A stretch of 35,542 nt of DNA from a virus. Positions 1 through 9,224 of this stretch are shown one piece after another. The DNA lies in IMG/VR virus record IMGVR_UViG_3300042292_000305, positions 1 to 35,542 of that record. One strand, 5' to 3'. Made by a program: the position numbers and the translations under genes. Position 1 is the first letter of the stretch. Every line of letters starts with the position of its first letter. Below the pieces are notes generated by a model. That model worked only from the letters and a program-made list of their open reading frames with translations, did not search any database and was not told the DNA's origin.

Positions 1-111
1 AACGTGCAATACATTCAGCCATTAGAATATGGACACAGCACAAAATCACCCAATGGCATGGTTAGAATAAACGTTGCACGTTTTGAGGGGTTATTAAATG
101 GCACTAGTTGA
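1..111 (+). CDS. HK97 gp10-like neck/tail-completion protein, C-terminal fragment
   Basis: The reading frame is open from the first base and ends at TGA 109-111, so only the last 36 residues are visible. They include YIQPLEYGHSTKSPNGMVRI, which matches the ending typical of HK97 gp10-like proteins (Y-x-x-x-x-E-x-G-x-S-x-x-x-P-x-G-M-V-R). Those proteins sit at the head-tail junction and are normally encoded just before the tail terminator, as here. The 3' end overlaps the next start by 14 bases, which suggests translational coupling. Family assignment rests on this short motif and on position. Confidence 0.7.
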   Translation, partial: NVQYIQPLEYGHSTKSPNGMVRINVARFEGLLNGTS

Positions 112-508
112 GATCCGTACCGCATTAGAAACAAAACTCAATGCGCTAACGCCTACACTTGCAACAGCATGGGAAAACGTACCGTTTACGCCCGTCGTTG
201 GTACAGCATATCAGCAAGTTAATTTAATGATTGCAGATACATTAAACCCAACATTAGGCGGCAATCATTATCGCGTAAAAGGATTTATGCAGGTAATGTT
301 ATGTTATCCGGCTAACGTAGGCGCAAAAACAGCAGCAACCCGCGTTGATTTACTGGTTAATCATTTTAAACGCGGTACAAGTTTAACAAACGGCAGTGTA
401 ACTGTTATTATTGACAAGACACCATCAATTGCACCGGCATTGATTGACGGGGTGCTTTATAAAATTCCGGTATCAATTTATTTTTCAGCAGATATTTATC
501 CAACATAA
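98..508 (+). CDS. Tail terminator protein (DUF4128-like)
   Basis: A 136-residue protein resembling the DUF4128 family of siphophage tail-terminator proteins, which cap the tail tube at its head-proximal end. Visible family traits are the N-terminal helix with small substitutions (IRTALETKLNAL), the central segment with a conserved aromatic and GY/GN turn, and a C-terminal beta strand (VLYKIPVSIYF). GAGGGG lies 8-9 bases before the ATG. It is placed between the neck protein and the tail tube gene, the standard position for this function. The family call is by recognition, without an alignment. Confidence 0.75.
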   Translation: MALVEIRTALETKLNALTPTLATAWENVPFTPVVGTAYQQVNLMIADTLNPTLGGNHYRVKGFMQVMLCYPANVGAKTAATRVDLLVNHFKRGTSLTNGSVTVIIDKTPSIAPALIDGVLYKIPVSIYFSADIYPT

Positions 509-520
509 AGAGGTTACACA

Positions 521-1735
521 ATGACAATTGCACAAGGCATTAGCAAAAAGATTATCTACAAAAAACAATCTGGTTTAGGTTCTCCAGCAACAGGAAGTGG
601 CGGTCAAGATTTACGCAGAACGTCTGCGACCTTAAATTTGGCTAAAGAAACTTATCAATCAAATGAGATTCGACCAGATCAACAAGTTGCCGATATGCGT
701 CACGGCACAAAACAAATCAGCGGCACAATTAGCGGTGAATTATCGTCTAAAACCTATCAAGATTTTTTTGCATCGGTTTTGCGTAAAGATTTCGCTGCTA
801 CGTTTACAGCAATTACAGGTTTGTCATTAACGATTGCCACAAGCGGCTCAAATTACACTATCACACGCGGCACAGGTGATTTTTTAGCTGGTAGCGTAAA
901 AGTAGGTCAAGTTGTTAACATTACCGCAGGCAGTGTTAATGCCGCAAACTTAAATAACCGTGTTGTGGTGCTGTCATTAACAACAACAGCATTAACCGTT
1001 AAACCATTAGGCTCAACTGCTTTAGTGGCGGAAGGCCCGATTGCCTCATGCACTTTATCAGACGCTGGTAAATCGTCTTATGTACCATCATCAAGTCACA
1101 CTAATGATTATTTCAGTGTTGAGGCTTGGTATAGTGATTTGGCGCAATCTGAATTATTTACCGATATTAAACCAACAAACGCTCAGGTTAAAATTCCATC
1201 TAACGGCATGGCGACTGTTGATTTTCCTTTGATTGGTTTAAATTTAACCACTAATACAACACAGCAAATTACATCAACTACAGCAACCACAACAACAGGT
1301 ATTGATAGTGGCGCAAATGGTGTATTAATCGTTAACGGCACACCTTATGCAACTATTACATCAATTGATTTTGATGTAAATGGCAATATAGCCGCTGCTG
1401 ATGGCGTAGTGGGTAGCACACTGCGTCCTGACGTATTTAGCGGAACAGTTGCAGTTACTGGAACAATCACTGCGCATTTTGACAGCGTCACATTGCGTGA
1501 TTTATTTATCAATGAATCTGAAGCAACTATTGTTGTGGCGTTAGCGGCTACTGCTGCAAAAAACACAGATTTTGTTGCGTTCACATTGCCACGCGTTAAA
1601 TTTAGCGGTGCAGACATTGATGATGTTCAAACAGGTTTAAAACGTACATTGCCTTTCACTGCAATTAAAAATGAAGTGTCTGGCACAGGTCTTGAAGTAA
1701 CCACTATTGTTATTCAAGATTCGCAGGCTGCGTAG
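521..1735 (+). CDS. Major tail tube protein
   Basis: A 404-residue phage tail tube protein. The N-terminus (KIIYKKQSGLGSPATGSGGQ, then LRRTSATL and the IRPDQQVADMRHG segment) is characteristic of the long tail tube subunits found in many gammaproteobacterial siphophages. Residues about 95-185 form a beta-rich insertion (IATSGSNYTITR, then VKVGQVVNI) of the Ig-like kind often found in this family. The rest carries the core tube fold. It lies directly upstream of the tail chaperone and tape measure genes. A strong terminator follows, which would let this abundant subunit be transcribed more than the genes after it (inference). Confidence 0.85.
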   Translation: MTIAQGISKKIIYKKQSGLGSPATGSGGQDLRRTSATLNLAKETYQSNEIRPDQQVADMRHGTKQISGTISGELSSKTYQDFFASVLRKDFAATFTAITGLSLTIATSGSNYTITRGTGDFLAGSVKVGQVVNITAGSVNAANLNNRVVVLSLTTTALTVKPLGSTALVAEGPIASCTLSDAGKSSYVPSSSHTNDYFSVEAWYSDLAQSELFTDIKPTNAQVKIPSNGMATVDFPLIGLNLTTNTTQQITSTTATTTTGIDSGANGVLIVNGTPYATITSIDFDVNGNIAAADGVVGSTLRPDVFSGTVAVTGTITAHFDSVTLRDLFINESEATIVVALAATAAKNTDFVAFTLPRVKFSGADIDDVQTGLKRTLPFTAIKNEVSGTGLEVTTIVIQDSQAA

Positions 1736-1753
1736 TGTAAATCCTGTCGGTTA

Positions 1754-1762
1754 TGCTACAAT
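1754..1762 (+). promoter_or_regulatory. Possible extended -10 promoter element
   Basis: TGCTACAAT is a close match to an extended -10 (TGnTATAAT) in the gap between the tail tube and chaperone genes. No good -35 is present 17 bases upstream. It lies just before a terminator-like hairpin, so any transcript would meet that hairpin at once. This is weak and could be chance. Confidence 0.2.
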
Positions 1763-1765
1763 GGA

Positions 1766-1803
1766 AACCGCTGCAATCTTTTAGGTTGTAGCGGTTTTTT
1801 TTA
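1766..1803 (+). terminator. Rho-independent terminator after tail tube gene
   Basis: ACCGCTGCAA pairs with TTGTAGCGGT (10 bp with one G.U), with a loop of about 9 bases, followed directly by a run of eight or more T. It sits 30 bases after the tail tube stop and before the chaperone gene. It probably sets a step down in expression after the tube gene rather than fully ending the operon, because all following genes are in the same direction. Confidence 0.85.
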
Positions 1804-1823
1804 ATTTAACGACAGGTAAAAAC

Positions 1824-2228
1824 ATGAGCAAAACAGAATTATTATCCATTGATGATTTAGATTTAACAGCGGCAAGTGACGCGCCTTTTGATTTAGAAGT
1901 GTTAAGCATTAAAGGTGTAAAAACTGGCATTACAATTCAAGTATTAGGCACTGAAAGCCAAAAAGTACAAGAATGGACAAATCGTCAAGCAAACAGAATC
2001 AGAACCCAAGCAACACAAAAAAGTGTTACTGGCAAAGATAAGGTTAGAACTGCTGAAGAAGATGACGAGTATATTATCGAAAGCGCAGCGGTTCGCATTG
2101 TTGGTTGGTCTGGTTTAAAAGATGAATTTACAAAAGACAATGCAACAAAATTAATGGCTAGAAATGTGCATGTCAGAATGCAGGTATTGACTGCATCGAA
2201 TGACTTGGGAAACTACAGCAAAGACTGA
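1824..2228 (+). CDS. Tail assembly chaperone, frame-0 product (lambda gpG-like)
   Basis: A 134-residue protein between the tail tube and tape measure genes, the usual place of the tail assembly chaperone that coats the tape measure protein before tube polymerisation. The N-terminus is acidic (SIDDLDLTAASDAPFDLEVLSIKG) and the middle is charged (RQANRIRTQATQ). Codons 129-130 (GGA AAC), with the preceding G, form the slippery heptamer GGGAAAC. A fraction of ribosomes should shift to the -1 frame there and make a longer product of about 255 residues. The frame-0 protein ends only four codons after the slip site, as in lambda G. Confidence 0.8.
   Translation: MSKTELLSIDDLDLTAASDAPFDLEVLSIKGVKTGITIQVLGTESQKVQEWTNRQANRIRTQATQKSVTGKDKVRTAEEDDEYIIESAAVRIVGWSGLKDEFTKDNATKLMARNVHVRMQVLTASNDLGNYSKD
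2207..2213 (+). promoter_or_regulatory. -1 programmed frameshift slippery site GGGAAAC
   Basis: The heptamer G GGA AAC is in frame with the upstream ORF and has the X XXY YYZ form; lambda G/T uses the close relative GGGAAAG. The -1 frame is open from 2204 through the site to 2590. The downstream ORF lacks a convincing start and SD of its own. I did not find an obvious stimulatory hairpin directly after the site. Confidence 0.85.
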
Positions 2229-2590
2229 TTCGTGATCTTGTTGATTATGCAGTGCGCGAATTTGAGCTAACAACAAAAGATGCAAACGGAAATACCTTAA
2301 AAGATGAAGCCGAAAGCCTTTTAAGGCAACGCGGCTATATACCACCAGAATATGAATCATTGCCGTTTCCGCATTTAGTGGGGCATATCTGGGGATGGTT
2401 TATTGAGCTAACACGCACACGCGGGAGCAATGGATTTGGTGCTAATGCAATTAGTTACACCGAAATTGATTCATGGGCTAGGCTTACAAGGCGAAAACCA
2501 ACAGCATTAGAGATTTATGCGTTAACACAACTAGACGCTGCATATTTAGCAGAGCAATCTAAACAGTCACAAAGTAAAGGCAAAAAATAA
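2213..2590 (+). CDS. Tail assembly chaperone, frameshift extension (lambda gpT-like)
   Basis: This is the -1 frame continuation of the chaperone. After the slip at GGGAAAC translation continues with LQQRLIRDLVDYAVREFEL and on for 125 codons in all. It includes the conserved-looking LLRQRGYIPPEYESLPFPH segment, aromatic residues (HIWGWFIELTR) and a lysine-rich tail (SKQSQSKGKK). Standing alone it could only begin at GTG 2252 without a useful SD, which argues for frameshift expression. In lambda the T domain recruits tail tube subunits while G binds the tape measure. Its stop TAA overlaps the tape measure ATG (TAATG), indicating coupling. Confidence 0.75.
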   Translation, partial: LQQRLIRDLVDYAVREFELTTKDANGNTLKDEAESLLRQRGYIPPEYESLPFPHLVGHIWGWFIELTRTRGSNGFGANAISYTEIDSWARLTRRKPTALEIYALTQLDAAYLAEQSKQSQSKGKK

Positions 2591-5500
2591 TGGCAACCGA
2601 AGAACATAGCATTCGCGTTAGTGTTGATTCTACAGACGTTACTCGTGCAGAGCGTAGTTTACATGGATTAACTAATGCAACAATTAGCACTGAACGAAAT
2701 TTAAGTTCATTATCGTCAACAGCTAGAGCATCTTCGGCTGCCTTATCAGGTTTATCAGGTGTTCTTGGTGGGCTTAGTGTTGCACAATTTTCAAAAAGCG
2801 TTTTTGAAGTAAATAAAGAAATGCAAACGTTAAGAGTTTCACTTGAAACCGTAACGGGAAGTGCTAAAAATGCTGAAATTGCATTTCAGTCAATTCAGAA
2901 ATTTGCATCAACAACACCTTATTCAGTCAAGGAAATAACTGAAGCATTTATTAAAATGAAAGCGTTAGGACTTGCGCCAACAGAGGCAGCATTAACGTCA
3001 TTTGGTAATACTGCAAGCGCAATGGGAAAGCCGTTAAAGCAAATGATTGACGCAGTAGCAGGCGCAACAACAGGAGAAATGGATAGATTAAAAGAATTTG
3101 GTATTAAAGCAAGCAAACAAGGTGACGATATTAAATTTACGTTTAAAGGCGTTACAACAACTGTAAAAGATAATTCAGCAGATATTGTTAAATATTTAGA
3201 AAAAATAGGAAATACTGATTTTGCTGGTGGCATGGAAAGACAAGGAAAAACCATGCAAGGGACGCTTTCAAGTCTTGCTGATTCATGGGACGCTTTTCAA
3301 GATCATATTTTAAACGGGGCAGCGGAAAACTCTATTGCTCAATGGGTAGGAAACGCAACTAATTTATTATCAAGATTTGATGCTTGGATAAATGGTGCAT
3401 CTACTAAACAAGGAAAATTAATTGAATTACGAACAGCACAAGCGTCGGCACTGGAAAAAATAACAGCAAGTGAAAAAAACGGCTTTGGGGGACGTGTTGT
3501 TGATGCTGTAGGTGAAGCAGTTTGGGGTTATAGCATAGAAAATGAAAAGAAAAAACTTGCTGAAATTGGCAAGCAAATGGAAAACATAAAAAAAGAAATT
3601 GCTGCCGATGCAATTACGGCAACAAAAATAACCGCAGCCGCGCCAATAGATAAAAAAACAGAAGAAACTACAAAAGCAAAAAAAGGATTGAGTGACGCAC
3701 AAAAAGAATTAAATCGACAACAAGATGAATATCAACGCCTAATTGAATCCACACCGTATGGCGAATATAACGCGACTATTGATAAATTAACTATAGCGTT
3801 AAAAAATGGTGGAATAAACCAATCAACTTATTCAACATTGCTTAATGAGGCTAACACTAGATTATTAGATTCAACTGAATATGTAAAAGAAAATACAAAA
3901 GCTATTGAAGACCAAACACAAGCAAAGCAACGCGCATTAGAAGGAACAGCTCGCGGAAAGTTTGAAAAAGGCTACAGTGAATTAATGACGCAAAAACCTT
4001 ATATGTCCGATACTGAATACTCAGCAGGGCAGGATAAGCTAAACGCTGATTATTTAACTCAGCAGCAGGGTGTTGATTTTAAAACTCCAGCAGAGCAAGG
4101 AAAAGAGGCTTTAAAAGCATTTAACGATGAAATGGATAATACATCAAAGGCGTTTGATAAATTAGGCAACAGCGGCTCAATGGCGTTTGATGGGATACTT
4201 GGCGGCATTAGCGCGGTAGCAGGTGCGGCTTCATCATTTGCTACTGAAATAATAAAAATCAGCGACAAGCAACAAGCGTCTCAAGAAAAATATGACGCAG
4301 TAATTAAATCAGTAGGTGTAACAGAATCAGAAAAAGCAGATGCCACAAAGAAATTTGCAGCAGATAAAATAAAATTAGATGCTCAGGCATTTTCGGCAGA
4401 AATAAGCGGAGCGCGTCAAATTGCGGGAGCTACTGCAAAATTGTTTGGCGAAAAATCAGCCGCACGCAAAGCGTTTCACGCAATTGAAATGGGTATGTCG
4501 GTTATTGAAATGGCAATGGCAGCAAAGAAAATGATTGTTGATGTTGCCGCTGGAGCGGCTCGTATGTTTGCGCAAGGTGGGTTTGCTGGGTTTGCTGGTG
4601 TTGCGGCAATGGCGGCTATTATGGGTGGACTTGGTTTTGCTATGGCCGGTGGTGGCGATAAAGTCACAGATTTAACAACACCTGAAACATCAACCACTGG
4701 GAGCGTGTTAGGCTCAGACGGTGCCTCAGCATCAATCAAAAACATTGTTGACACACTTAATTCAATTCACGCAAGTGAATATGTTGAGTTGCAAGGAATC
4801 AATAGTAGCTTTCAAAATTTAACTAAATTAACTACGACATCATTAGCGTTAGCTCTTAGAGATAAAGGGGCGTTTTCTTACAATACAAACGGTTTTAAAA
4901 ATACTGGGCCGTCGGTGTTATCCGCTGCAAATACAGCATCTACAGCTTTAACATTAGGTGTTGGCGGTTTGCTTGGATTTGCATTATCAATGCTTTTAGG
5001 GATTGGTAGTGTTAAATTTGAAGCAGTAGGCGGTGGTATTGTTAGCAAAGCTCAAAAGTTAATGCTTGATGGGATGGAAAAGCAAATTGAAGTCATGGAC
5101 TACACTAAAATAAAGAAAACGGTGACTGGTTGGTTTAGCGATGATGTCACTTACTTTGAGGTGATTAACAGAACTAATAGCCAGTTGACTAAATTATTTC
5201 AACAGGTTTTTAGTAATGTAGGCACAACATTATTGCAAGCTGCTACAGATTCATTCAAAGATACGTCGCTTTTAAATACTGATTTAACACTACCGCGAAT
5301 TAAATTATCTTTAAAATCTGGCGAACAAAACAACGCAGAAAATCAAAAGAAAATTGAGGATGCAATCAACAAAGCAAGTGACGACATTGCAAGTCAAGCG
5401 TTTGGGCGTTACTTAACGCAATTTCAGCAAATGGGCGAGGGATTGTACGAAACTACAATTAGACTTTCAGCGCAAGCTGCTGTGGCTAGTGGCGGAATGG

Positions 5501-7752
5501 AAAAGTTGGGCATGAAAACTAATTTGACAGGCTTAGGGTTGATTACATTTTCTGATTCTTTAACTCGTGCATTTGGGGGGTTAAAAGAATTTAAGGCAGG
5601 CATTGATAGCTTATATGAAGCATTTACAAGTGACCCGCAAAAATTAATTGATTCTAAAAAAACAGTAAACGATTTCCTTGTTAGTTTACAAGCTCCTGCA
5701 AGTGCGGGATTGCCAACTGAAATTACGAGTAAGGCAGACGCGGCTAAATTCACTGATTATTTGGTAACTGCTGCAAAAAACATATCAGCAGTGACCGCGC
5801 CATTCTTAAAAACCACTAATTTGCGGCCAGACGCTACAGCAGTATCAACATTATTTAATAGTGCTGTTGGAAATAAAAAACTAGCGGCAGAAACACGAAA
5901 AATATTAAAAGACACTGGAACTGATTATTTAACTTCTGACATATTATTTGATGCAGTAAAAAAATCTAACTTAGATATTACTGCGCCAAAATACGCACAT
6001 TGGCAACCTTTAATAGACTATGCAAAAAATAATGAAAATTATTTTGATTCAAAAAAACAATTAAATGAATTAAAAACAGACAAAGTTTTAAATGAAGAAC
6101 TTAAAAAACTAGGTTTTGAAATGCCAAAAACAGTTGCGCAAGCAGCCGCATTAGCTGAAAAACTTAAGGTATTAGAAAAGAACGCAGCCGATAATGTGGC
6201 TAAATTTGAAGGATTATCTAACGCGACGTTAAAAGTTATTTCTGCACAAGAAAAATTAGCCGAAGCCGGTAAATACGTCACGGACTTTTCAAAATCTATA
6301 TCAGCATGGATTAAGAATGTTCGCGCAACAACAGGTTCGCCTGTAAATCAACTAGGCATGGCTAAAGCTAATTTTGAGGAGCAACTAAAACTAGCTAAGT
6401 TTGGCGCAACAGCAGAAGAAAAACGTTCAGCATTGAGCGGAATCACCGGCTATGCTGATACTTACATGAACGCGATTAAATCTTATTACGCAACAAGCGA
6501 AGACGGTCAAAAAGCAATTGAAGATATTATGTCGCAAGTTAGCGGATTAGGGCAGTCAGTAGACGTGCAAGAATTACAGCTTGGCGCATTGCAAGATATT
6601 AAAGATGCTATTGATTTTAGCACTATTGAAGTTCCAAAAGGCATTAGTAAAGCTAATGAAGATCTATTTCAAAAACTAATTGATGCTACAAAAGCGGCAG
6701 GCGTTACAGCGTTAAAAGACCCAACAACTGATAATTTATTAAATTATAACGCTCTTGCTAAAATTGTTTTATTGATTTATAAATCTGCGCAACAAGGTGC
6801 TGAAGCTGCCTTTATGGATAAATTAATTCAAAGCGTTGCGGGAGAATCTGGACTTCAGGCAGGAATTGAATTAATTATTGATAATGTGGATTTTGACGCA
6901 GCTAAAAAAGAACAGATTATTGCTAACGTATTATCGTCTTTTAATGAAAAACAATTAACGCTAACTAATTTTGAGTTTGACGTGCAGGCGGCTATTGACG
7001 CGGCAAAAGAAAATGTTTTGGCAAGTTGGGGCGAGCCAAAATTAAATGTAACGACTGATGAAGCCGTTAATAAGATTGCCGAATTAGACCAGCTAACATT
7101 AAAATTATCAGAATATGTAAAAACTGAAAAAGCATTAAACGTTAGCACAGATACAGCAAATCAAAAGCTAACTGATTCAATATTATTATCAGGAGAATTT
7201 ATAGCAGCAGCAGAGTTTGTGCCTGTAATGGATGTTAACACTACAACAGTCATTGCAAAAATAGCTGATGTTATAAACTCGGCAACAACTGCAACCGCAG
7301 CATTATCAGCGTTAAGCGGTCAAAATCCAACTCAACAAGGAAACTCTTTTTTAGAAAGGGACGCAACTAATCTGGGTTATCAAGGTGATTTGACAGATAT
7401 CGCAGCTATGCTGAGTTTTATAACCGCTGCTAATAAAACAAAAAGCTGGATGAATGGATACGCAAAAGGCGGCATTGCAAACACACCATCAATCTTTGGT
7501 GAAGCAGGCGCAGAGGCGGCTGTACCATTGCCTGATGGGCGATCAATTCCTGTCACGTTATATAATTCAGCAAATGATTCAAGTGTTAGCAGTGAAGAAA
7601 CCATTGCAGAACTCAAAGCGCAAAATAACAAACTTGAAGTGCTTGTTAATACTTTAATGGCAACATCAAAAGCAGAACGCGAAAAAACACAGGAGCTAAT
7701 TGACGCAATGAACGGATTACGCTCAGATACACGATTAGCGGCAAGGGGTTAA
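2590..7752 (+). CDS. Tape measure protein
   Basis: A 1720-residue tape measure protein that sets tail length and is ejected during infection. Residues about 70-235 form the conserved N-terminal tape-measure domain (FASTTPYSVKEITEAFIKMK, then ALGLAP, GEMDRLKEFGIKAS and the GTLSSLADSWDAF end). Long alanine- and lysine-rich helical stretches follow. Hydrophobic segments near residues 633-690 and 780-807 could cross the host membrane. The C-terminal region has a GGIANTPSIFGEAGAEAAVP motif at about 1627-1646, shared by many tape measure proteins. At about 0.15 nm per residue the predicted tail is near 250 nm. It overlaps the previous stop by one base. Confidence 0.95.
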   Translation: MATEEHSIRVSVDSTDVTRAERSLHGLTNATISTERNLSSLSSTARASSAALSGLSGVLGGLSVAQFSKSVFEVNKEMQTLRVSLETVTGSAKNAEIAFQSIQKFASTTPYSVKEITEAFIKMKALGLAPTEAALTSFGNTASAMGKPLKQMIDAVAGATTGEMDRLKEFGIKASKQGDDIKFTFKGVTTTVKDNSADIVKYLEKIGNTDFAGGMERQGKTMQGTLSSLADSWDAFQDHILNGAAENSIAQWVGNATNLLSRFDAWINGASTKQGKLIELRTAQASALEKITASEKNGFGGRVVDAVGEAVWGYSIENEKKKLAEIGKQMENIKKEIAADAITATKITAAAPIDKKTEETTKAKKGLSDAQKELNRQQDEYQRLIESTPYGEYNATIDKLTIALKNGGINQSTYSTLLNEANTRLLDSTEYVKENTKAIEDQTQAKQRALEGTARGKFEKGYSELMTQKPYMSDTEYSAGQDKLNADYLTQQQGVDFKTPAEQGKEALKAFNDEMDNTSKAFDKLGNSGSMAFDGILGGISAVAGAASSFATEIIKISDKQQASQEKYDAVIKSVGVTESEKADATKKFAADKIKLDAQAFSAEISGARQIAGATAKLFGEKSAARKAFHAIEMGMSVIEMAMAAKKMIVDVAAGAARMFAQGGFAGFAGVAAMAAIMGGLGFAMAGGGDKVTDLTTPETSTTGSVLGSDGASASIKNIVDTLNSIHASEYVELQGINSSFQNLTKLTTTSLALALRDKGAFSYNTNGFKNTGPSVLSAANTASTALTLGVGGLLGFALSMLLGIGSVKFEAVGGGIVSKAQKLMLDGMEKQIEVMDYTKIKKTVTGWFSDDVTYFEVINRTNSQLTKLFQQVFSNVGTTLLQAATDSFKDTSLLNTDLTLPRIKLSLKSGEQNNAENQKKIEDAINKASDDIASQAFGRYLTQFQQMGEGLYETTIRLSAQAAVASGGMEKLGMKTNLTGLGLITFSDSLTRAFGGLKEFKAGIDSLYEAFTSDPQKLIDSKKTVNDFLVSLQAPASAGLPTEITSKADAAKFTDYLVTAAKNISAVTAPFLKTTNLRPDATAVSTLFNSAVGNKKLAAETRKILKDTGTDYLTSDILFDAVKKSNLDITAPKYAHWQPLIDYAKNNENYFDSKKQLNELKTDKVLNEELKKLGFEMPKTVAQAAALAEKLKVLEKNAADNVAKFEGLSNATLKVISAQEKLAEAGKYVTDFSKSISAWIKNVRATTGSPVNQLGMAKANFEEQLKLAKFGATAEEKRSALSGITGYADTYMNAIKSYYATSEDGQKAIEDIMSQVSGLGQSVDVQELQLGALQDIKDAIDFSTIEVPKGISKANEDLFQKLIDATKAAGVTALKDPTTDNLLNYNALAKIVLLIYKSAQQGAEAAFMDKLIQSVAGESGLQAGIELIIDNVDFDAAKKEQIIANVLSSFNEKQLTLTNFEFDVQAAIDAAKENVLASWGEPKLNVTTDEAVNKIAELDQLTLKLSEYVKTEKALNVSTDTANQKLTDSILLSGEFIAAAEFVPVMDVNTTTVIAKIADVINSATTATAALSALSGQNPTQQGNSFLERDATNLGYQGDLTDIAAMLSFITAANKTKSWMNGYAKGGIANTPSIFGEAGAEAAVPLPDGRSIPVTLYNSANDSSVSSEETIAELKAQNNKLEVLVNTLMATSKAEREKTQELIDAMNGLRSDTRLAARG

Positions 7753-7754
7753 TT

Positions 7755-9224
7755 ATGTCTATATGGATTGCAACGATTGGCGCGTTAGACGGCTCAAACA
7801 CGCCAAAAACGCTATATTTTAGTGACGTATCGTATATTGATAATGATGGGAATTATTTTGAAAACCGAATGTTGCAACCGGCATTGATAAAAGTTAGCCC
7901 TGACGATGGTGGAACATTTAAAATATTTTCAACACCTTCAATTGGTGAGATTCAGCTAATCAATAAAGACGGTGGTTTGAATTATTTAATGGATTATGCG
8001 TTAGACAATGGCAGTATTTCATTATCGCTTGTTGTTGATAATGGCACAAAAAACGATTATTTAACAGGCAAAATTGAATCAATGCGATTTAGTGGCGATG
8101 CTGTTTATTTAACCGTGCGATCAATGTCGGAAGTATTAACACGCAACCACGTTAATAATAAATTTTTAGGCAATAATGCTTTGCCAAATGGCGTGGAAGG
8201 TGTTGCTGATGACATCAAAGGCAACGTTAAACCTCGTGTGTTTGGTAGTGTTCTTAATGCAACGCCTGTGCTTGTCAATACTTCACAATTAATTTATCAG
8301 TTTTCAGATCGTCAAAGCGCAACTATTAGCGCAGTTTATGACAAAGGTGCAGCTTTAACGCTTGGCACAACGTACACATGGGCTAACTTTGCTACGTTTC
8401 AAACAACAGCAGTAACAGCTGGTCAATTTAGCCGCTGTGCTGGATATGTAAAACTAGGCACAACACCAGCAGGAACGGTAACGGGCGACTGCGCTGATTC
8501 ATTAACGCTTGCTGGTGACGTATTTGAAGCAATACTAGCTGAAGAATCGCTAACACTTAACGCAACAAGCAAAACCACATTAAATGCAATTGGTGCAGTA
8601 GGAATTTACGTTACTGGTGAAACAACCACTACGCAATTACTTAATCAGATAGCGCAATCATGTGGCGCGTATTGGTATTTCTTGCAAAATGTCGTTTATG
8701 CAAAATTACTTGCGCTTGCTACTACATCAACACTTAGCCTAACCAATAGTGAGTTAATCACCATTGATATTGTAAATACAGGCTTAGGTGAGAATGGATT
8801 GCCAGTTGAATCAATTTCTTTTAATTACGATCATATTGAAACCGTGCAAAAAGAAACCGACTTAGCCGGAGCTGTAACCGTTGCGCGTAAAGCAGTGTTG
8901 TCAAACCAGTATCGAAGTAAATTTATTAATGACGCAGCAGTAAAAACACGACACCCACTTGCGCCTGCAATTAAAATTGATAGTTGTCTTCGCCTTGAGG
9001 CTAACGCAACAACTGTAGCCACTACGCTATTAAACTTATCAAAAGTGCGTGTTGATAGCGTAAACATTACAGCGGTGGTTGATGAGATACCCTCACTGCA
9101 ATTAGGTGATGGCGTCATGGTATTTTCAGATAAGTTAAGTTATGATTACGGTAAATTATTGACGATCATTGGATTTCAAATTGATGCAAAAAGAAAAGAA
9201 ATTGTTTTGGAGTGCATTGGATGA
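7755..9224 (+). CDS. Tail-tip / minor tail protein
   Basis: A 489-residue protein directly after the tape measure gene, where distal tail or hub proteins are encoded. The N-terminal ~110 residues are beta-rich (YFSDVSYIDNDGNYFENRM, then FSTPSIGEIQLINKDGGLNY). A central KGNVKPRVFGSVLNATPVLV motif (about residues 155-174) is one I associate with minor tail proteins of Burkholderia/Pseudomonas-type siphophages. The C-terminus (LQLGDGVMVFSDKL and a terminal beta strand) looks like a hub-type domain. The exact structural role is inferred from position. Its stop overlaps the next ATG (ATGA). Confidence 0.7.
   Translation: MSIWIATIGALDGSNTPKTLYFSDVSYIDNDGNYFENRMLQPALIKVSPDDGGTFKIFSTPSIGEIQLINKDGGLNYLMDYALDNGSISLSLVVDNGTKNDYLTGKIESMRFSGDAVYLTVRSMSEVLTRNHVNNKFLGNNALPNGVEGVADDIKGNVKPRVFGSVLNATPVLVNTSQLIYQFSDRQSATISAVYDKGAALTLGTTYTWANFATFQTTAVTAGQFSRCAGYVKLGTTPAGTVTGDCADSLTLAGDVFEAILAEESLTLNATSKTTLNAIGAVGIYVTGETTTTQLLNQIAQSCGAYWYFLQNVVYAKLLALATTSTLSLTNSELITIDIVNTGLGENGLPVESISFNYDHIETVQKETDLAGAVTVARKAVLSNQYRSKFINDAAVKTRHPLAPAIKIDSCLRLEANATTVATTLLNLSKVRVDSVNITAVVDEIPSLQLGDGVMVFSDKLSYDYGKLLTIIGFQIDAKRKEIVLECIG

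Noticed and set aside
2252-2590. Independent gene starting at GTG 2252
   Set aside because: There is no useful SD, and the frame is open back to the GGGAAAC site, so -1 frameshifting is the better explanation.
2919-7631. Several 70-110-codon minus-strand frames opposite the tape measure gene
   Set aside because: They are rich in Ser/Ala/Pro/Phe as expected of antisense reading of a biased gene, lack SDs and do not form an operon.
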